A stretch of 39,594 nt of DNA from assembly GCF_013377785.1 (NCBI RefSeq), contig NZ_JABXWT010000024.1:1-39594 (forward strand), in the 5' to 3' direction. The notes beneath the pieces are model-generated. The model searched no databases. It was not told the DNA's origin and saw only the letters and a program-made list of their open reading frames with translations. The DNA comes from Ruegeria haliotis. Its GTDB lineage: Bacteria > Pseudomonadota > Alphaproteobacteria > Rhodobacterales > Rhodobacteraceae. The position numbers were made by a program, and so were the translations under genes. Positions 32,220 to 39,594 of this stretch are shown in pieces. Each line of letters opens with the position of its first letter. The first letter of the stretch is position 1.

Positions 32220-33065
32220 TCAGAAAGCGCTTATCACCAGTTCCTTGATTTGAAGGGCTGCGCTGGACAGACCCTTATCGCGTTCTACAATTTGAATGCA
32301 CGTCCTTGGCAAGTTAGGGAGCCGGTAACTCTTGGAAAGCGGGCGCAGCTCGACGGGAATGGTCCCCAATGCCATGACGGTGATAGCGGTTTCAGCGGCG
32401 GCGGCGCTCTGAATAACCTGCCCGCTGGGGCTGACCAAAACTTCACGAAACGCTATGCCTTGCTCAGCAAGACATTTCTTGGCCGCGGCGCGGAACGCAC
32501 AGCCTTCAGGAAAGAAGGCAATAGGCCAGGGCGTTCCCTCTCCATGTCTGAAGCCGGGGGCGGCTACCCATTTCAAATCAGGTTCGGCCAGCACATGCGC
32601 CCCGGGCTTGGTCTCTGGTAGTGTCACCACTGCCAGATCCAGATTGCGGGCTTCAACCTGCTGGCACAGGTTTCGACTGAGCCCAGTAACAATGCTCAAC
32701 TCGATGCCGGGATAAATTTGCTGTACGCGCTTCAGAAGATTGGCCAACATCGGTAAAACATAGTCCTCGGCAATCCCCAATCGCACATTGCCTGACACCT
32801 GCCCTTTGCGAGCCCGGTTCAGGAAGTTGTCGTGCTCGTCTACCACTCGCTGGGCATGGGGCAACAACTCGGTGCCGCCGGGGGTGAGGACAACACTGTG
32901 ATAGCCGCGTTCAAACAATGTAACGCCCAACAGCCCTTCGAGCTGACGAATGCGTTGCGACATGGTCGCCTGCGAGTATCCCAAGCGACTGGCCGCGTTG
33001 GAAAAGCTGCGTTCAGTGGCAACTGAGAGAAAAGACCGCAGAAGTTTCGTATCGATGTCATACAT
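32220..33065 (-). CDS. LysR-family transcriptional regulator
   Basis: This is a 281-residue regulator. The DNA-binding domain is at about 5-62 (LLRSFLSVATERSFSNAASR, then YSQATMSQRIRQLEGLLG). The effector domain begins near residue 92 (SGNVRLGIAEDYVLPMLANL). It is slightly shorter than the usual 290-310 residues, but both domains are complete. It is divergent from a beta-hydroxyacid dehydrogenase gene, with a 17-bp dyad five bases from its own start codon. It probably controls that gene and itself. Confidence 0.92.
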   Translation of the reverse strand: MYDIDTKLLRSFLSVATERSFSNAASRLGYSQATMSQRIRQLEGLLGVTLFERGYHSVVLTPGGTELLPHAQRVVDEHDNFLNRARKGQVSGNVRLGIAEDYVLPMLANLLKRVQQIYPGIELSIVTGLSRNLCQQVEARNLDLAVVTLPETKPGAHVLAEPDLKWVAAPGFRHGEGTPWPIAFFPEGCAFRAAAKKCLAEQGIAFREVLVSPSGQVIQSAAAAETAITVMALGTIPVELRPLSKSYRLPNLPRTCIQIVERDKGLSSAALQIKELVISAF

Positions 33066-33069
33066 GAAG

Positions 33070-33086
33070 TATTGGATATTCCAATA
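33070..33086. promoter_or_regulatory. 17-bp dyad between lysR and the dehydrogenase gene
   Basis: TATTGGA and TCCAATA flank three bases and are perfectly complementary. The site begins five bases upstream of the LysR ATG, so binding there would block its own translation start region or transcription, and would lie about 80 bases from the divergent target gene. Confidence 0.6.
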
Positions 33087-33164
33087 TCATTGATTGGTCA
33101 AAATTGTTTTACTGATGATACATCGCACCCGTAGAAAGCTACCGACATAAGGAAGGATTCTATC

Positions 33165-34094
33165 ATGAAAGTCGGCTTCATCGGTCTTGGAACCATGGGC
33201 GGTAACGCTGCCAAGAACATCATCCGTGCGGGTTTTGAAACCTATGTTTTTGATCTGCGTCGTGAGGCGGCCGAGCCCCACATAGCCATGGGTGCATCTT
33301 GGGCGGATAGCCCGAAAGCTTTGATCGATCAGGTTGACTGCGTCGTTTCAATGGTCTTTGGCCCGCCGCATTGCGAGGCGGTTCTGAAAGGCGAGAACGG
33401 CATGATCCACGGGGACTGCGCCGGCAAGATCTGGATCGATCTGACCACCTCGTCACCCGGTTTCATGCGCGAATTAACTAAGGATTTCGTCGCCAAGGGC
33501 GGCAAACCCGTGGATGCGCCGGTGACCGGTTCTGTGGACGCGGCCATTCGTGGTGACATGCCCATGTTTGTCGGCGGTGAAGACGCTCATGTCGAAGAGG
33601 CCCGCCCGGTGATTGAAGCCATGGGCGAAGTCCGAAAGGTCGGTCAATATGGCAACGGTTACGTCGCCAAGTTGGTCAACAACCAGCTTTGGAAGATCCA
33701 TGCCACTGCCATTGGTGAAGCCATGGTGACCGCCAAGCTGGCCGGGATCGACCCCGATGTCTGGTGGGACGTGATGAAAGGTGGCGCGGCCGACAGCTTT
33801 GTCATGCAGCACGATGTGCCGTCGATCTTTGCAGGCCATTATGATCCGTCCTTCCCGTTGAAACTCTGCTTGAAGGATCTGGCGCTGATCAAAGAGCTGA
33901 TGGACGCCACCGGCACCCGCTCCGAGTTGACCGATGCTTGCCACGACCGGTTCAAGGAAGCGGGTGAACGCTATGGCGTGGATGCCGGCGAGATGACCGT
34001 CTGCAAGTTGATCGAGGAAGACGCTGGCGTCACGCTGCAGATCGAAGGCGATTGGGTCGCTCCGTGGGAAGTGCCCCACGACGCCGTGGCCTAG
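33165..34094 (+). CDS. Beta-hydroxyacid dehydrogenase (3-hydroxyisobutyrate dehydrogenase family)
   Basis: This is a 309-residue cytoplasmic NAD(P)-dependent dehydrogenase. The Rossmann motif is GFIGLGTMGGNAAKNI at 4-19. The substrate motif DAPVTGSVDAAIRG is at 117-130, and the catalytic Lys169 lies in GNGYVAKLVNNQLW. These define the beta-hydroxyacid dehydrogenase family, which oxidises 3-hydroxyisobutyrate, tartronate semialdehyde, 6-phosphogluconate-like or related acids; which one is unclear. AAGGAAGGA precedes the ATG. It is divergent from a LysR gene. It carries a C-terminal extension after the usual domain (about residues 275-309). Confidence 0.93.
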   Translation: MKVGFIGLGTMGGNAAKNIIRAGFETYVFDLRREAAEPHIAMGASWADSPKALIDQVDCVVSMVFGPPHCEAVLKGENGMIHGDCAGKIWIDLTTSSPGFMRELTKDFVAKGGKPVDAPVTGSVDAAIRGDMPMFVGGEDAHVEEARPVIEAMGEVRKVGQYGNGYVAKLVNNQLWKIHATAIGEAMVTAKLAGIDPDVWWDVMKGGAADSFVMQHDVPSIFAGHYDPSFPLKLCLKDLALIKELMDATGTRSELTDACHDRFKEAGERYGVDAGEMTVCKLIEEDAGVTLQIEGDWVAPWEVPHDAVA

Positions 34095-34224
34095 AAAGAA
34101 ACGCGAAGCCACGTCAACGACATGGCTACCCCAATCCACTAGCAAAACCGGGCAAGGGGATCACTTTAATTTCGTCGGATGATAAGCGAGTGTAGGTCAG
34201 CAAGGCGTTGATGATGTGAAGACC

Positions 34225-34289
34225 CGGCCCATACCGGACGCTGAACGCGATCACTGACGCTGCAGTGCGGCTTCCCGAAAGCGGACGTT
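34225..34289 (+). repeat. Dispersed intergenic repeat, copy 8
   Basis: It starts CGGCCCATACCGGACGCTG, has GACGCTGCAGTGCGGCTTCC in the centre, and ends AAGCGGACGTT. It lies between the convergent dehydrogenase and FAD monooxygenase genes. Confidence 0.5.
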
Positions 34290-34304
34290 TACCTTTTTAA
34301 ACTG

Positions 34305-35915
34305 TCATGAGAGAGCTGGTGATTGTAGCAAGCCGGGAAATGCAGCGTCCAATTGATTTGTTAGCAGCGTGATATCGTCTACTTCATCGTTTCGACTGCC
34401 AATGCGACCATCCGGTCTGATCCATAAAGCCGAGCGCACAGCAATACCTAACCGATTGTGACAATTCAGCTCTGGATCGATCAGGAGCGAATTCTCATCG
34501 AAATCAAGTACTCTGCGCGCGGCTGCACCTTCAGTGCTACGAGCGACTACGGCCAGATCAAGTGCTCTATTACTCACTTTGACAAGGTTAATTGCTGCTT
34601 TCACAAGTTGCTCAGCCTCCAATCCACCATCACTGATCAGAAGAAGAACTGTGTTGTACGGTGACGACAACGCACCTGTGAGAAAAACTGCAGCGCCGTT
34701 TGCTTTATACAGGCGTATGTCACCCGGCACATGAGTTCCGGGGCCGGGCCCAATCGAAGGCTGCTCTCCAACAGAAATGCTGCTGGCTGCATAGTTCCCC
34801 ATCACTGGTTCATACCCATTTCCACCGTTTTTCAGATAGGCCCAAAAATTCACTGAAAACCGTCGAATTGCCTTGCTTCTTTCAACTGGATCGCTGGTCG
34901 ACCAGAGGTCGTCGTTTTTTTGACCAACATCAATCATAGCGCGACCCGCAGGGCGGCGTTCACTTTCATAGGTGTCTAAAAGAGCATCATCGGCTTGCCC
35001 AGATACGACTGAGGCTAATTTCCAACCCAAATTCATTGCGTCCTGTATTCCGGTGTTCATTCCCGCAGCACTTCCTGCTGACATGGCATGACATGCATCC
35101 CCGCAGATTAGCACCCTTCCAACTCGGTAATCAGAAGCCAATCGTGCCGAACATTGAAAGCTGACATCTGAAATCGGTGGGCCGAGACGTACGCTTGGCG
35201 CGACATCGCGCAGAATATCATGTAACGAAGTCCAACTGTCATCACAGTGGTTCAACGAAAGAGAATATATTCTGAACGCCGATCTTGTCTGATAAATTGC
35301 GACCACAAGATGATCCAGATACAACATCCCGTGGTTTGCTTTGTATGGCCAACCTTCGATTTGCGCATCCAACACATGCCAGTGAAGGTCACTATCGTGG
35401 CCTTCAAACCCAATCCCAGCAGCTTGCCGTATTGTGCTGTGCACGCCATCACAACCAATCAGCCAAGAGGTTTCGACCCTCTCTTCCCCGCCGGCTCGGT
35501 TTTTCAAGACAGAGATGACTCCTTTCGCACTCTGTTCATAGCGTACAAGCTCCAAGCCGCGCTCGATAAGCACGCCCAGGCTCTCCAGCCGCGCAATCAG
35601 AATAGGGATCAGATCATCTTCGCCGAGATTGAGGTGCCATGGCCAGCGCTCATCAGATGATATAGCAAGCGCTGCAATTCTGCCTTCAAAGGATTGCTCC
35701 ATAGACTGAACCGGAACACCTTGCTCGAATATCTGATCAAGGACACCCAACTGCTCCGCCGCATAAAACGTTGACGGCTTCACTACAAATGCGCGCGGCG
35801 TAGTCGGTGCGGATGTATCGCGATCGATTATGCGCAGATCAATGCCACGGCGCGCCAGTTCAATCGCCAGCACCAACCCGCTGGGCCCGGCACCAGAAAC
35901 AAGTACGTCAGTCAA
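34305..35915 (-). CDS. FAD-dependent monooxygenase (phenol hydroxylase / PheA-TfdB family)
   Basis: This is a 536-residue class A flavoprotein monooxygenase. GAGPSG at 8-13 with LVLAIELARRGIDLRIIDRD is the FAD Rossmann motif. WLIGCDGVHSTIRQAAG is the DG motif. VLICGDACHAMSAGSAAGMN followed by TGIQDAMNLGWKLA is the second FAD motif (GD), in which ACHAMSAG replaces the more usual AAHRHPPTGG. A thioredoxin-like C-terminal domain of about 150 residues is typical of aromatic-ring hydroxylases in this family. The start is TTG at 35915, seven bases after a strong AAAGGAG. By eye, G+C is lower than in most neighbouring genes, suggesting transfer. The substrate is unknown, probably an aromatic or polyketide-like compound. 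Confidence 0.9.
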   Translation of the reverse strand: MTDVLVSGAGPSGLVLAIELARRGIDLRIIDRDTSAPTTPRAFVVKPSTFYAAEQLGVLDQIFEQGVPVQSMEQSFEGRIAALAISSDERWPWHLNLGEDDLIPILIARLESLGVLIERGLELVRYEQSAKGVISVLKNRAGGEERVETSWLIGCDGVHSTIRQAAGIGFEGHDSDLHWHVLDAQIEGWPYKANHGMLYLDHLVVAIYQTRSAFRIYSLSLNHCDDSWTSLHDILRDVAPSVRLGPPISDVSFQCSARLASDYRVGRVLICGDACHAMSAGSAAGMNTGIQDAMNLGWKLASVVSGQADDALLDTYESERRPAGRAMIDVGQKNDDLWSTSDPVERSKAIRRFSVNFWAYLKNGGNGYEPVMGNYAASSISVGEQPSIGPGPGTHVPGDIRLYKANGAAVFLTGALSSPYNTVLLLISDGGLEAEQLVKAAINLVKVSNRALDLAVVARSTEGAAARRVLDFDENSLLIDPELNCHNRLGIAVRSALWIRPDGRIGSRNDEVDDITLLTNQLDAAFPGLLQSPALS

Positions 35916-36076
35916 TTGATCACTCCTTTTGGGTTTTTTGCGCTATCTTGAGGAGCTCCGCAAATACATTGTCATTTAATCAATTGTTACCAATCAAGTT
36001 ACACCGATTAGGATTGAAGCTGGCTTGGGGCTGCGAACAGTCTATTGGGTGTCGTCACCTTTCTGTTCAAACCGCG

Positions 36077-36967
36077 TTAGCCGCCAGCAAAAAAATGCTT
36101 TGCAGGTATCTTGGCATAAGCCCCATCGTAGAAGAAGTTCAACCAAACGGAATGACCGTCGGAGTAGATATCTGAAACGCCGCGGGTATCTGATCCTGCG
36201 CCGAGCGAATGTACACCGCCTTCCGTATCCAACTGCATCAGCTTGAACGCCTGGTGAGCCTGATGCCCGCGGTAGCCGCCGACAACCACCGTTCCATTTA
36301 CAACCTCAATGGATTCAAGATTTCCAAATCCATCTGCCAGCTTTTCTGACACACCGGCCTCATCCAATTCTGAGATACGATAAACAGCGCTATCCCAAGC
36401 GTCATCAGCACCCCATGACACCGCATAGATATGGTCGTCAGTAATCTCGAACCTGGCAAGACCATTGATCTGAACATCATCCAGAGCTGGTTGAATATCA
36501 CCGGTGTTTGCCGACACAGTGACAAATCCTCCACGCCCAAAATCGCTGACAAGCAAAGTGGCATCGTTCAGCACTTCGATATCGTAGAAGAAGACACCTT
36601 CTTCGTCGTGGCTCCTGCGCCAATTGACCTCGCCTTCATGGGAAAGAGAGATGACTTGATTGCCATCCACAAGAACGATTTGATCGCCAAATTCAACCAA
36701 CCCGGTCGGGTTGCGGAGACCTTCGCCGTCGGACAGAGTGATGCTCTCATGTGCGCCACTCAGTCCGAGTATATATAGTCCACCATTGGTGGCTTGGGAT
36801 CCAAATTCTTCACCAGGTCCGCCAGGTCCGATAGAAATCGCATAGACATCTGCCCCTAAAGGCAGGATTGCTTCGGTGAAGGACGGCAGGCCACTGACCA
36901 GGATCTCTTCCGCGGCAACAGGTTGAACAATCGTCAAGGTTAACAAGGCGCTCAAGCATTTTGTCAT
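36077..36967 (-). CDS. Exported beta-propeller-like protein
   Basis: This is a 296-residue preprotein with a signal peptide (CLSALLTLTIVQPVAAEE). The mature part has repeated short beta-strand patterns around 35-50 residues apart, such as GLRNPTGLVEFGDQIVLVDG, DIEVLNDATLLVSDFGRGGF, FEITDDHIYAVSWGADDAWD and SIEVVNGTVVVGGYRGHQAH. This resembles NHL/SMP-30 or ScyD-type propellers. It likely acts in the periplasm as a binding protein or lactonase-like enzyme; no catalytic residues can be assigned. It follows the alpha/beta hydrolase gene on the same strand after 116 bases that include a stem-loop. A GAGAG motif precedes the ATG. Confidence 0.7.
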   Translation of the reverse strand: MTKCLSALLTLTIVQPVAAEEILVSGLPSFTEAILPLGADVYAISIGPGGPGEEFGSQATNGGLYILGLSGAHESITLSDGEGLRNPTGLVEFGDQIVLVDGNQVISLSHEGEVNWRRSHDEEGVFFYDIEVLNDATLLVSDFGRGGFVTVSANTGDIQPALDDVQINGLARFEITDDHIYAVSWGADDAWDSAVYRISELDEAGVSEKLADGFGNLESIEVVNGTVVVGGYRGHQAHQAFKLMQLDTEGGVHSLGAGSDTRGVSDIYSDGHSVWLNFFYDGAYAKIPAKHFFAGG

Positions 36968-37028
36968 TGTCAAAACTCTCTTTGAAACGGCCTGCCGTCG
37001 AGGCCATGCTACATTGCTCCACAACGGA

Positions 37029-37065
37029 TGATCACGAACCAGAACTTGTGGATGGCTCGTGATCA
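37029..37065 (-). terminator. Stem-loop between alpha/beta hydrolase and propeller genes
   Basis: TGATCACGA and TCGTGATCA form a perfect 9-bp stem with a 19-base loop, 19 bases after the hydrolase stop codon. It may attenuate expression of the downstream gene. Confidence 0.5.
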
Positions 37066-37083
37066 CCGCGTATCGCAACAGCG

Positions 37084-38112
37084 TTAAAGGCTGATCTGCT
37101 CACCCCGGAAATACGGGCCAAGAGCCGCAATGACACGGTCGATGGTCAGCGGGTCCTCATAGAATTGAAGCTGATTGGCACCGTCGATCCAGTGAAGCGT
37201 TTTATGGGCCGAAGGGATCTGTTGATAGATTCGCTTCGGAATATCCGGGCCGCTGGCGGCTTTGTCACCGTGGACCATGAGAACCGGCAATAAGAGGCGC
37301 GATGCCGCGTCGCTGATCTGCCAGCCCCAAATTCCCGCTTCGCTCATTGCTGTAATCCGGTTTTCCCAACCACCGCGATGGAGAAACCACGGCGCTTCGT
37401 TGTCCCATGGCAGATACCACTCTGCGACGGCCGTAGCTGTCAACAGGGCTTCGGGGGAACCGACAATTGGAATATAGTCGACAGTACCGGTCTCAGAGAA
37501 CTTCGCGGCCGCCGCTGCTGACCGGTTCATGCGCGCCTCGACCGACTTAGCATCGCCGAGATACATGATCGCGGTATCGGGGGTTAGGTAGTGCCCGGCC
37601 ACAATTCCAAGCGATGCGATCCGCTCGTCCTGCGCCGCAGCTTCTATCGCCCAATTCACGCCCTGACAAATACCAAGGAGATGGAGTTGGCTTTGGTCAA
37701 TCCCACCCTGTTCAGTAAGGAAATCGACCGCCGCGCGAAGATCTTCGATCTTTGCCTCACCGGATTCAAACCGGCGCGGCTCACCCGAACTGGCGCCGTG
37801 ATTGCGCGGGTCAAAGATCAAGACCGCAAGGCCCTGTTGCACCAGCCTTGTGGCGTATTGAATTGGTGATTGCTCTTTTACAAATGCCACGGGCCCCATG
37901 ATCGTCACCGCAGGATGCAAACCCTCGCCTACAGGCAGGAAGAGTTTGCCTGCAAGCGTCTCTGGGCCACAGGGGAAGGTCACATCGCGTACTTCGTACA
38001 TGCCAGAAGCTCTCGTTTGTGCTGCGGCGTACTTTGGTACGGTTGCTGGTATCGCAGCTGCTGCACCCCAGAGTGCCATCTGCCCAGCTAAATTTCGGCG
38101 GGTTATTTGCAT
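37084..38112 (-). CDS. Tat-exported alpha/beta hydrolase with an atypical active site
   Basis: This is a 342-residue preprotein with a twin-arginine signal (ITRRNLAGQMALWGAAAAIP). The alpha/beta hydrolase fold is recognisable from LVQQGLAVLIFDPRNHGASS and the nucleophile elbow LHLLGICQGVNWA. The elbow carries Cys149 (G-x-C-x-G) rather than the usual Ser. Near the C terminus, where related hydrolases of the YcjY-like group have GATHIDLYD with the catalytic His as I remember it, this protein has GANQLQFYED with Gln314. Either another His serves, such as that in KTLHWIDG, or the protein is not a classical hydrolase. Cysteine nucleophiles are known in dienelactone hydrolases. It lies between EF-hand and propeller genes on the same strand. 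Confidence 0.8.
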   Translation of the reverse strand: MQITRRNLAGQMALWGAAAAIPATVPKYAAAQTRASGMYEVRDVTFPCGPETLAGKLFLPVGEGLHPAVTIMGPVAFVKEQSPIQYATRLVQQGLAVLIFDPRNHGASSGEPRRFESGEAKIEDLRAAVDFLTEQGGIDQSQLHLLGICQGVNWAIEAAAQDERIASLGIVAGHYLTPDTAIMYLGDAKSVEARMNRSAAAAAKFSETGTVDYIPIVGSPEALLTATAVAEWYLPWDNEAPWFLHRGGWENRITAMSEAGIWGWQISDAASRLLLPVLMVHGDKAASGPDIPKRIYQQIPSAHKTLHWIDGANQLQFYEDPLTIDRVIAALGPYFRGEQISL

Positions 38113-38207
38113 ATTTACTTCTCCCTCAATCTCAGGGGATTACGTGCATTGCTGAGGCTGGAATTCATCGTTTATTCTATCAGCCTCGGTGCTGAAGGCT
38201 TGGTACA

Positions 38208-38498
38208 TCAAGATTTCTTGGCACCCTTGATCTTCGTTTTTCCAGCACCGCCACCTTGGTTTTCGCTCGCGTCGACGACGCCGTCACCGTTCGTGTCTGC
38301 GCCATCGAAAATAATTCTGTGACGATCAATAAACGCTTGGGTCCGCTCAATTCCCGCAGGGTGATACTCAAGCATTTCTTCAAACGTCACGACTCCGTCT
38401 TGGTTCAGGTCGTGCGTTTCGGTCGATACATCGGCATGCACCATGGCGGCTACAAAAACGACGCTTCCGGCTGTGAAAGTCAACTGGACAAATCTCAT
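38208..38498 (-). CDS. Small exported EF-hand calcium-binding protein
   Basis: This is a 96-residue preprotein with a signal peptide (residues 1-22, ending AAMVHADV). Two EF-hand loops are visible: D30-L-N32-Q-D34-G-V-V-T38-F-E-E41 and D68-T-N70-G-D72-G-V-V-D76-A-S-E79. Both have acidic or Asn/Thr residues in the calcium-ligand positions and Glu at position 12. The C-terminal tail is Gly/Lys-rich. AGAGGAA precedes the ATG. It is the first gene of a minus-strand set with two other exported proteins, and is divergent from a LysR gene. It probably binds calcium in the periplasm; a partner is not known. Confidence 0.88.
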   Translation of the reverse strand: MRFVQLTFTAGSVVFVAAMVHADVSTETHDLNQDGVVTFEEMLEYHPAGIERTQAFIDRHRIIFDGADTNGDGVVDASENQGGGAGKTKIKGAKKS

Positions 38499-38547
38499 GG
38501 GGGTTCCTCTTTGTGTTCAATTTCGATGAGATCTAAATGTACGTAGC

Positions 38548-38560
38548 TTGACATAATCAA
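38548..38560. promoter_or_regulatory. LysR-type box in the divergent EF-hand / lysR region
   Basis: TTGACATAATCAA is an inverted repeat (TTGA, five bases, TCAA) that fits T-N11-A exactly. It lies in the 77-bp intergenic region, 15 bases before the LysR ATG. TTGACA could alternatively be part of a promoter -35 element. Confidence 0.5.
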
Positions 38561-38575
38561 AATGACGCAAATAGC

Positions 38576-39520
38576 ATGCTGGTCATGCAAAAACAGAATG
38601 ATGAATTGACTTCGATGGATTTTCGCGTTTTGCGATTTCTTCGAATCCTGTTGCAGACTGGCAGCGTGACCCGAACTGCTGAACTGCTTGAGATCAGTCA
38701 ACCCGCGGCAAGTCGTATTCTTGCACGCATTCGGGATCTGACTGGCGATCCATTGTTAATCCGAACTCAGGCAGGGTATCAGCTGACGGATCACGCCCTG
38801 TCGCTTCAGGAACCAGTGCTCGAGGCAATCCACTCAGTCGAAGCAGTATTTCTGCCACCGCGGTTTGATCCTTCCCAATCAAGTCGGCGTTTTAGGATCG
38901 CTGGTACCGACTATGCTGCCGCCTGCATCATTGGGCCGCTTGTCGATCGGCTGGCGACGGTTGCACCTCATGTTAGAGTGGATGTAACACCATTGGTACC
39001 AGACAGTTTTTCGGCAATTCAGGACGGTGAAATTGATTTTGTCTTTTACGCCGGGCTCAAAGTGAAGGGTGACCTGATTGTCAAAAAACTCTTTACTGAC
39101 AGCTACGTCCTTCTCATGCGCGAAGGCCATCCGTTGCACGAGCTTGCTGCGCAGAAGGGCTTTCTGGAACCACCGGATATCACACCGTACCGACAAATCG
39201 AATTCAGCTATCCGACGGTTGATCGATTGCGAGCGGATACCGTCATGCGCGCGACCAGCGATGGCGACCCGGCAATGTTGTCCGTACCTTTCTTCACCTC
39301 AATGCCTTTCCACGTCGCAAATAGTGATACGGTTGCTGCCGCTCCGTCGCACTTGGGTACGCAACTCTCCTCATTCTCCAGCACCGTGTCGGTTCCCTTC
39401 AGGTCAGGGGCGGAATTTCCTTACTACCTGCTCTGGCATGAGCGGGGGCAATTCAATCCGGCCATTCGCTGGTTTGTGGATGAGGTCGTAAAGACCACTA
39501 CGCTACAGGACCCGGCTTAG
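38576..39520 (+). CDS. LysR-family transcriptional regulator
   Basis: This is a protein of up to 314 residues. The helix-turn-helix region is LRFLRILLQTGSVTRTAELL, then EISQPAASRILARIRDLTGD, followed by the wing segment PLLIRTQAGYQLTDHALSLQ; this resembles the NodD/LeuO-like branch of LysR proteins. The effector domain starts near residue 100 (RRFRIAGTDYAAACIIGPLV). Several starts are possible: ATG 38576, ATG 38585, or ATG 38615 (MDFRVLRFL). None has a strong ribosome-binding site, and the last gives the usual N-terminal length. It is divergent from the exported EF-hand, hydrolase and propeller genes, which it may regulate. Confidence 0.9.
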   Translation: MLVMQKQNDELTSMDFRVLRFLRILLQTGSVTRTAELLEISQPAASRILARIRDLTGDPLLIRTQAGYQLTDHALSLQEPVLEAIHSVEAVFLPPRFDPSQSSRRFRIAGTDYAAACIIGPLVDRLATVAPHVRVDVTPLVPDSFSAIQDGEIDFVFYAGLKVKGDLIVKKLFTDSYVLLMREGHPLHELAAQKGFLEPPDITPYRQIEFSYPTVDRLRADTVMRATSDGDPAMLSVPFFTSMPFHVANSDTVAAAPSHLGTQLSSFSSTVSVPFRSGAEFPYYLLWHERGQFNPAIRWFVDEVVKTTTLQDPA

Positions 39521-39594
39521 GTGTTCAGTCCCGGCATCTGGTGGATCGGATTTAGGATGAATCGATCTGGCTCAGAAGTCCAGATTTTACAGAT

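Noticed and set aside
1..39594. CRISPR arrays, rRNA and tRNA genes
   Set aside because: No regularly spaced identical repeats and no cloverleaf or rRNA-like sequence were noticed. The dispersed repeats are too far apart and too degenerate for a CRISPR array.

Overview
The window looks like chromosomal DNA from an alphaproteobacterium, most likely a Rhodobacterales / Roseobacter-group organism. I infer this from the moderately high G+C, the TRAP transporter, a small DUF1127 protein, GlxA-type and MocR-type regulators, and many short divergent regulator/target units. It is a metabolic accessory region made of about ten small transcription units. No rRNA, tRNA or CRISPR array was seen. Family assignments come from reading the proteins by eye; no database search was possible.

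Layout. 1-3250: an unidentified open frame runs off the left edge, then an ArsP/DUF318-type permease, a frameshifted LysR gene beside it, and a doubly damaged tyrosine recombinase. 3298-5153: a tightly overlapping operon of a membrane protein, a carboxymuconolactone-decarboxylase-like (AhpD-like) protein and an ECF41-type sigma factor. It is preceded by a near-perfect match to the ECF41 promoter as I remember it. 5644-6854: an SDR oxidoreductase convergent with a GFA-family zinc protein. 7149-15676: a long minus-strand gene train divergent from a GlxA/AraC regulator. In transcription order it holds a homocysteine S-methyltransferase, an FMO-like monooxygenase, a DUF1127 protein, a MauG-type di-haem protein, a secreted protein, a 62-residue ORF, a cupin, a GST and a decayed SHMT-like gene. 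15802-17079: a TPR protein.

17481-24941: a TRAP transporter (dctP, dctM, dctQ order in transcription) divergent from a MocR-type regulator, followed by epoxide hydrolase and aldehyde dehydrogenase genes. This reads as uptake and oxidation of one organic compound. 25209-31855: a frameshifted EamA exporter, an exported metallo-beta-lactamase-fold hydrolase divergent from a LysR gene, a DUF2938 membrane protein divergent from a MerR gene, a WYL regulator divergent from a Rid-family gene, and an orphan protein. 32220-39520: a LysR / beta-hydroxyacid dehydrogenase pair, an FAD-dependent aromatic-type monooxygenase, and three exported proteins (EF-hand, alpha/beta hydrolase, beta-propeller-like) divergent from another LysR gene.

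Two patterns cut across the window. First, at least nine copies of a roughly 70-bp degenerate intergenic repeat lie between transcription units, all in the same orientation. Second, four genes are broken by frameshifts or a stop codon, which points to relaxed selection or, for the single-base cases, sequencing error. The points I consider most worth following are the repeat family, the ECF41 operon with its promoter, and the GlxA-linked cluster in which a MauG-type enzyme sits next to a secreted tryptophan-containing protein.
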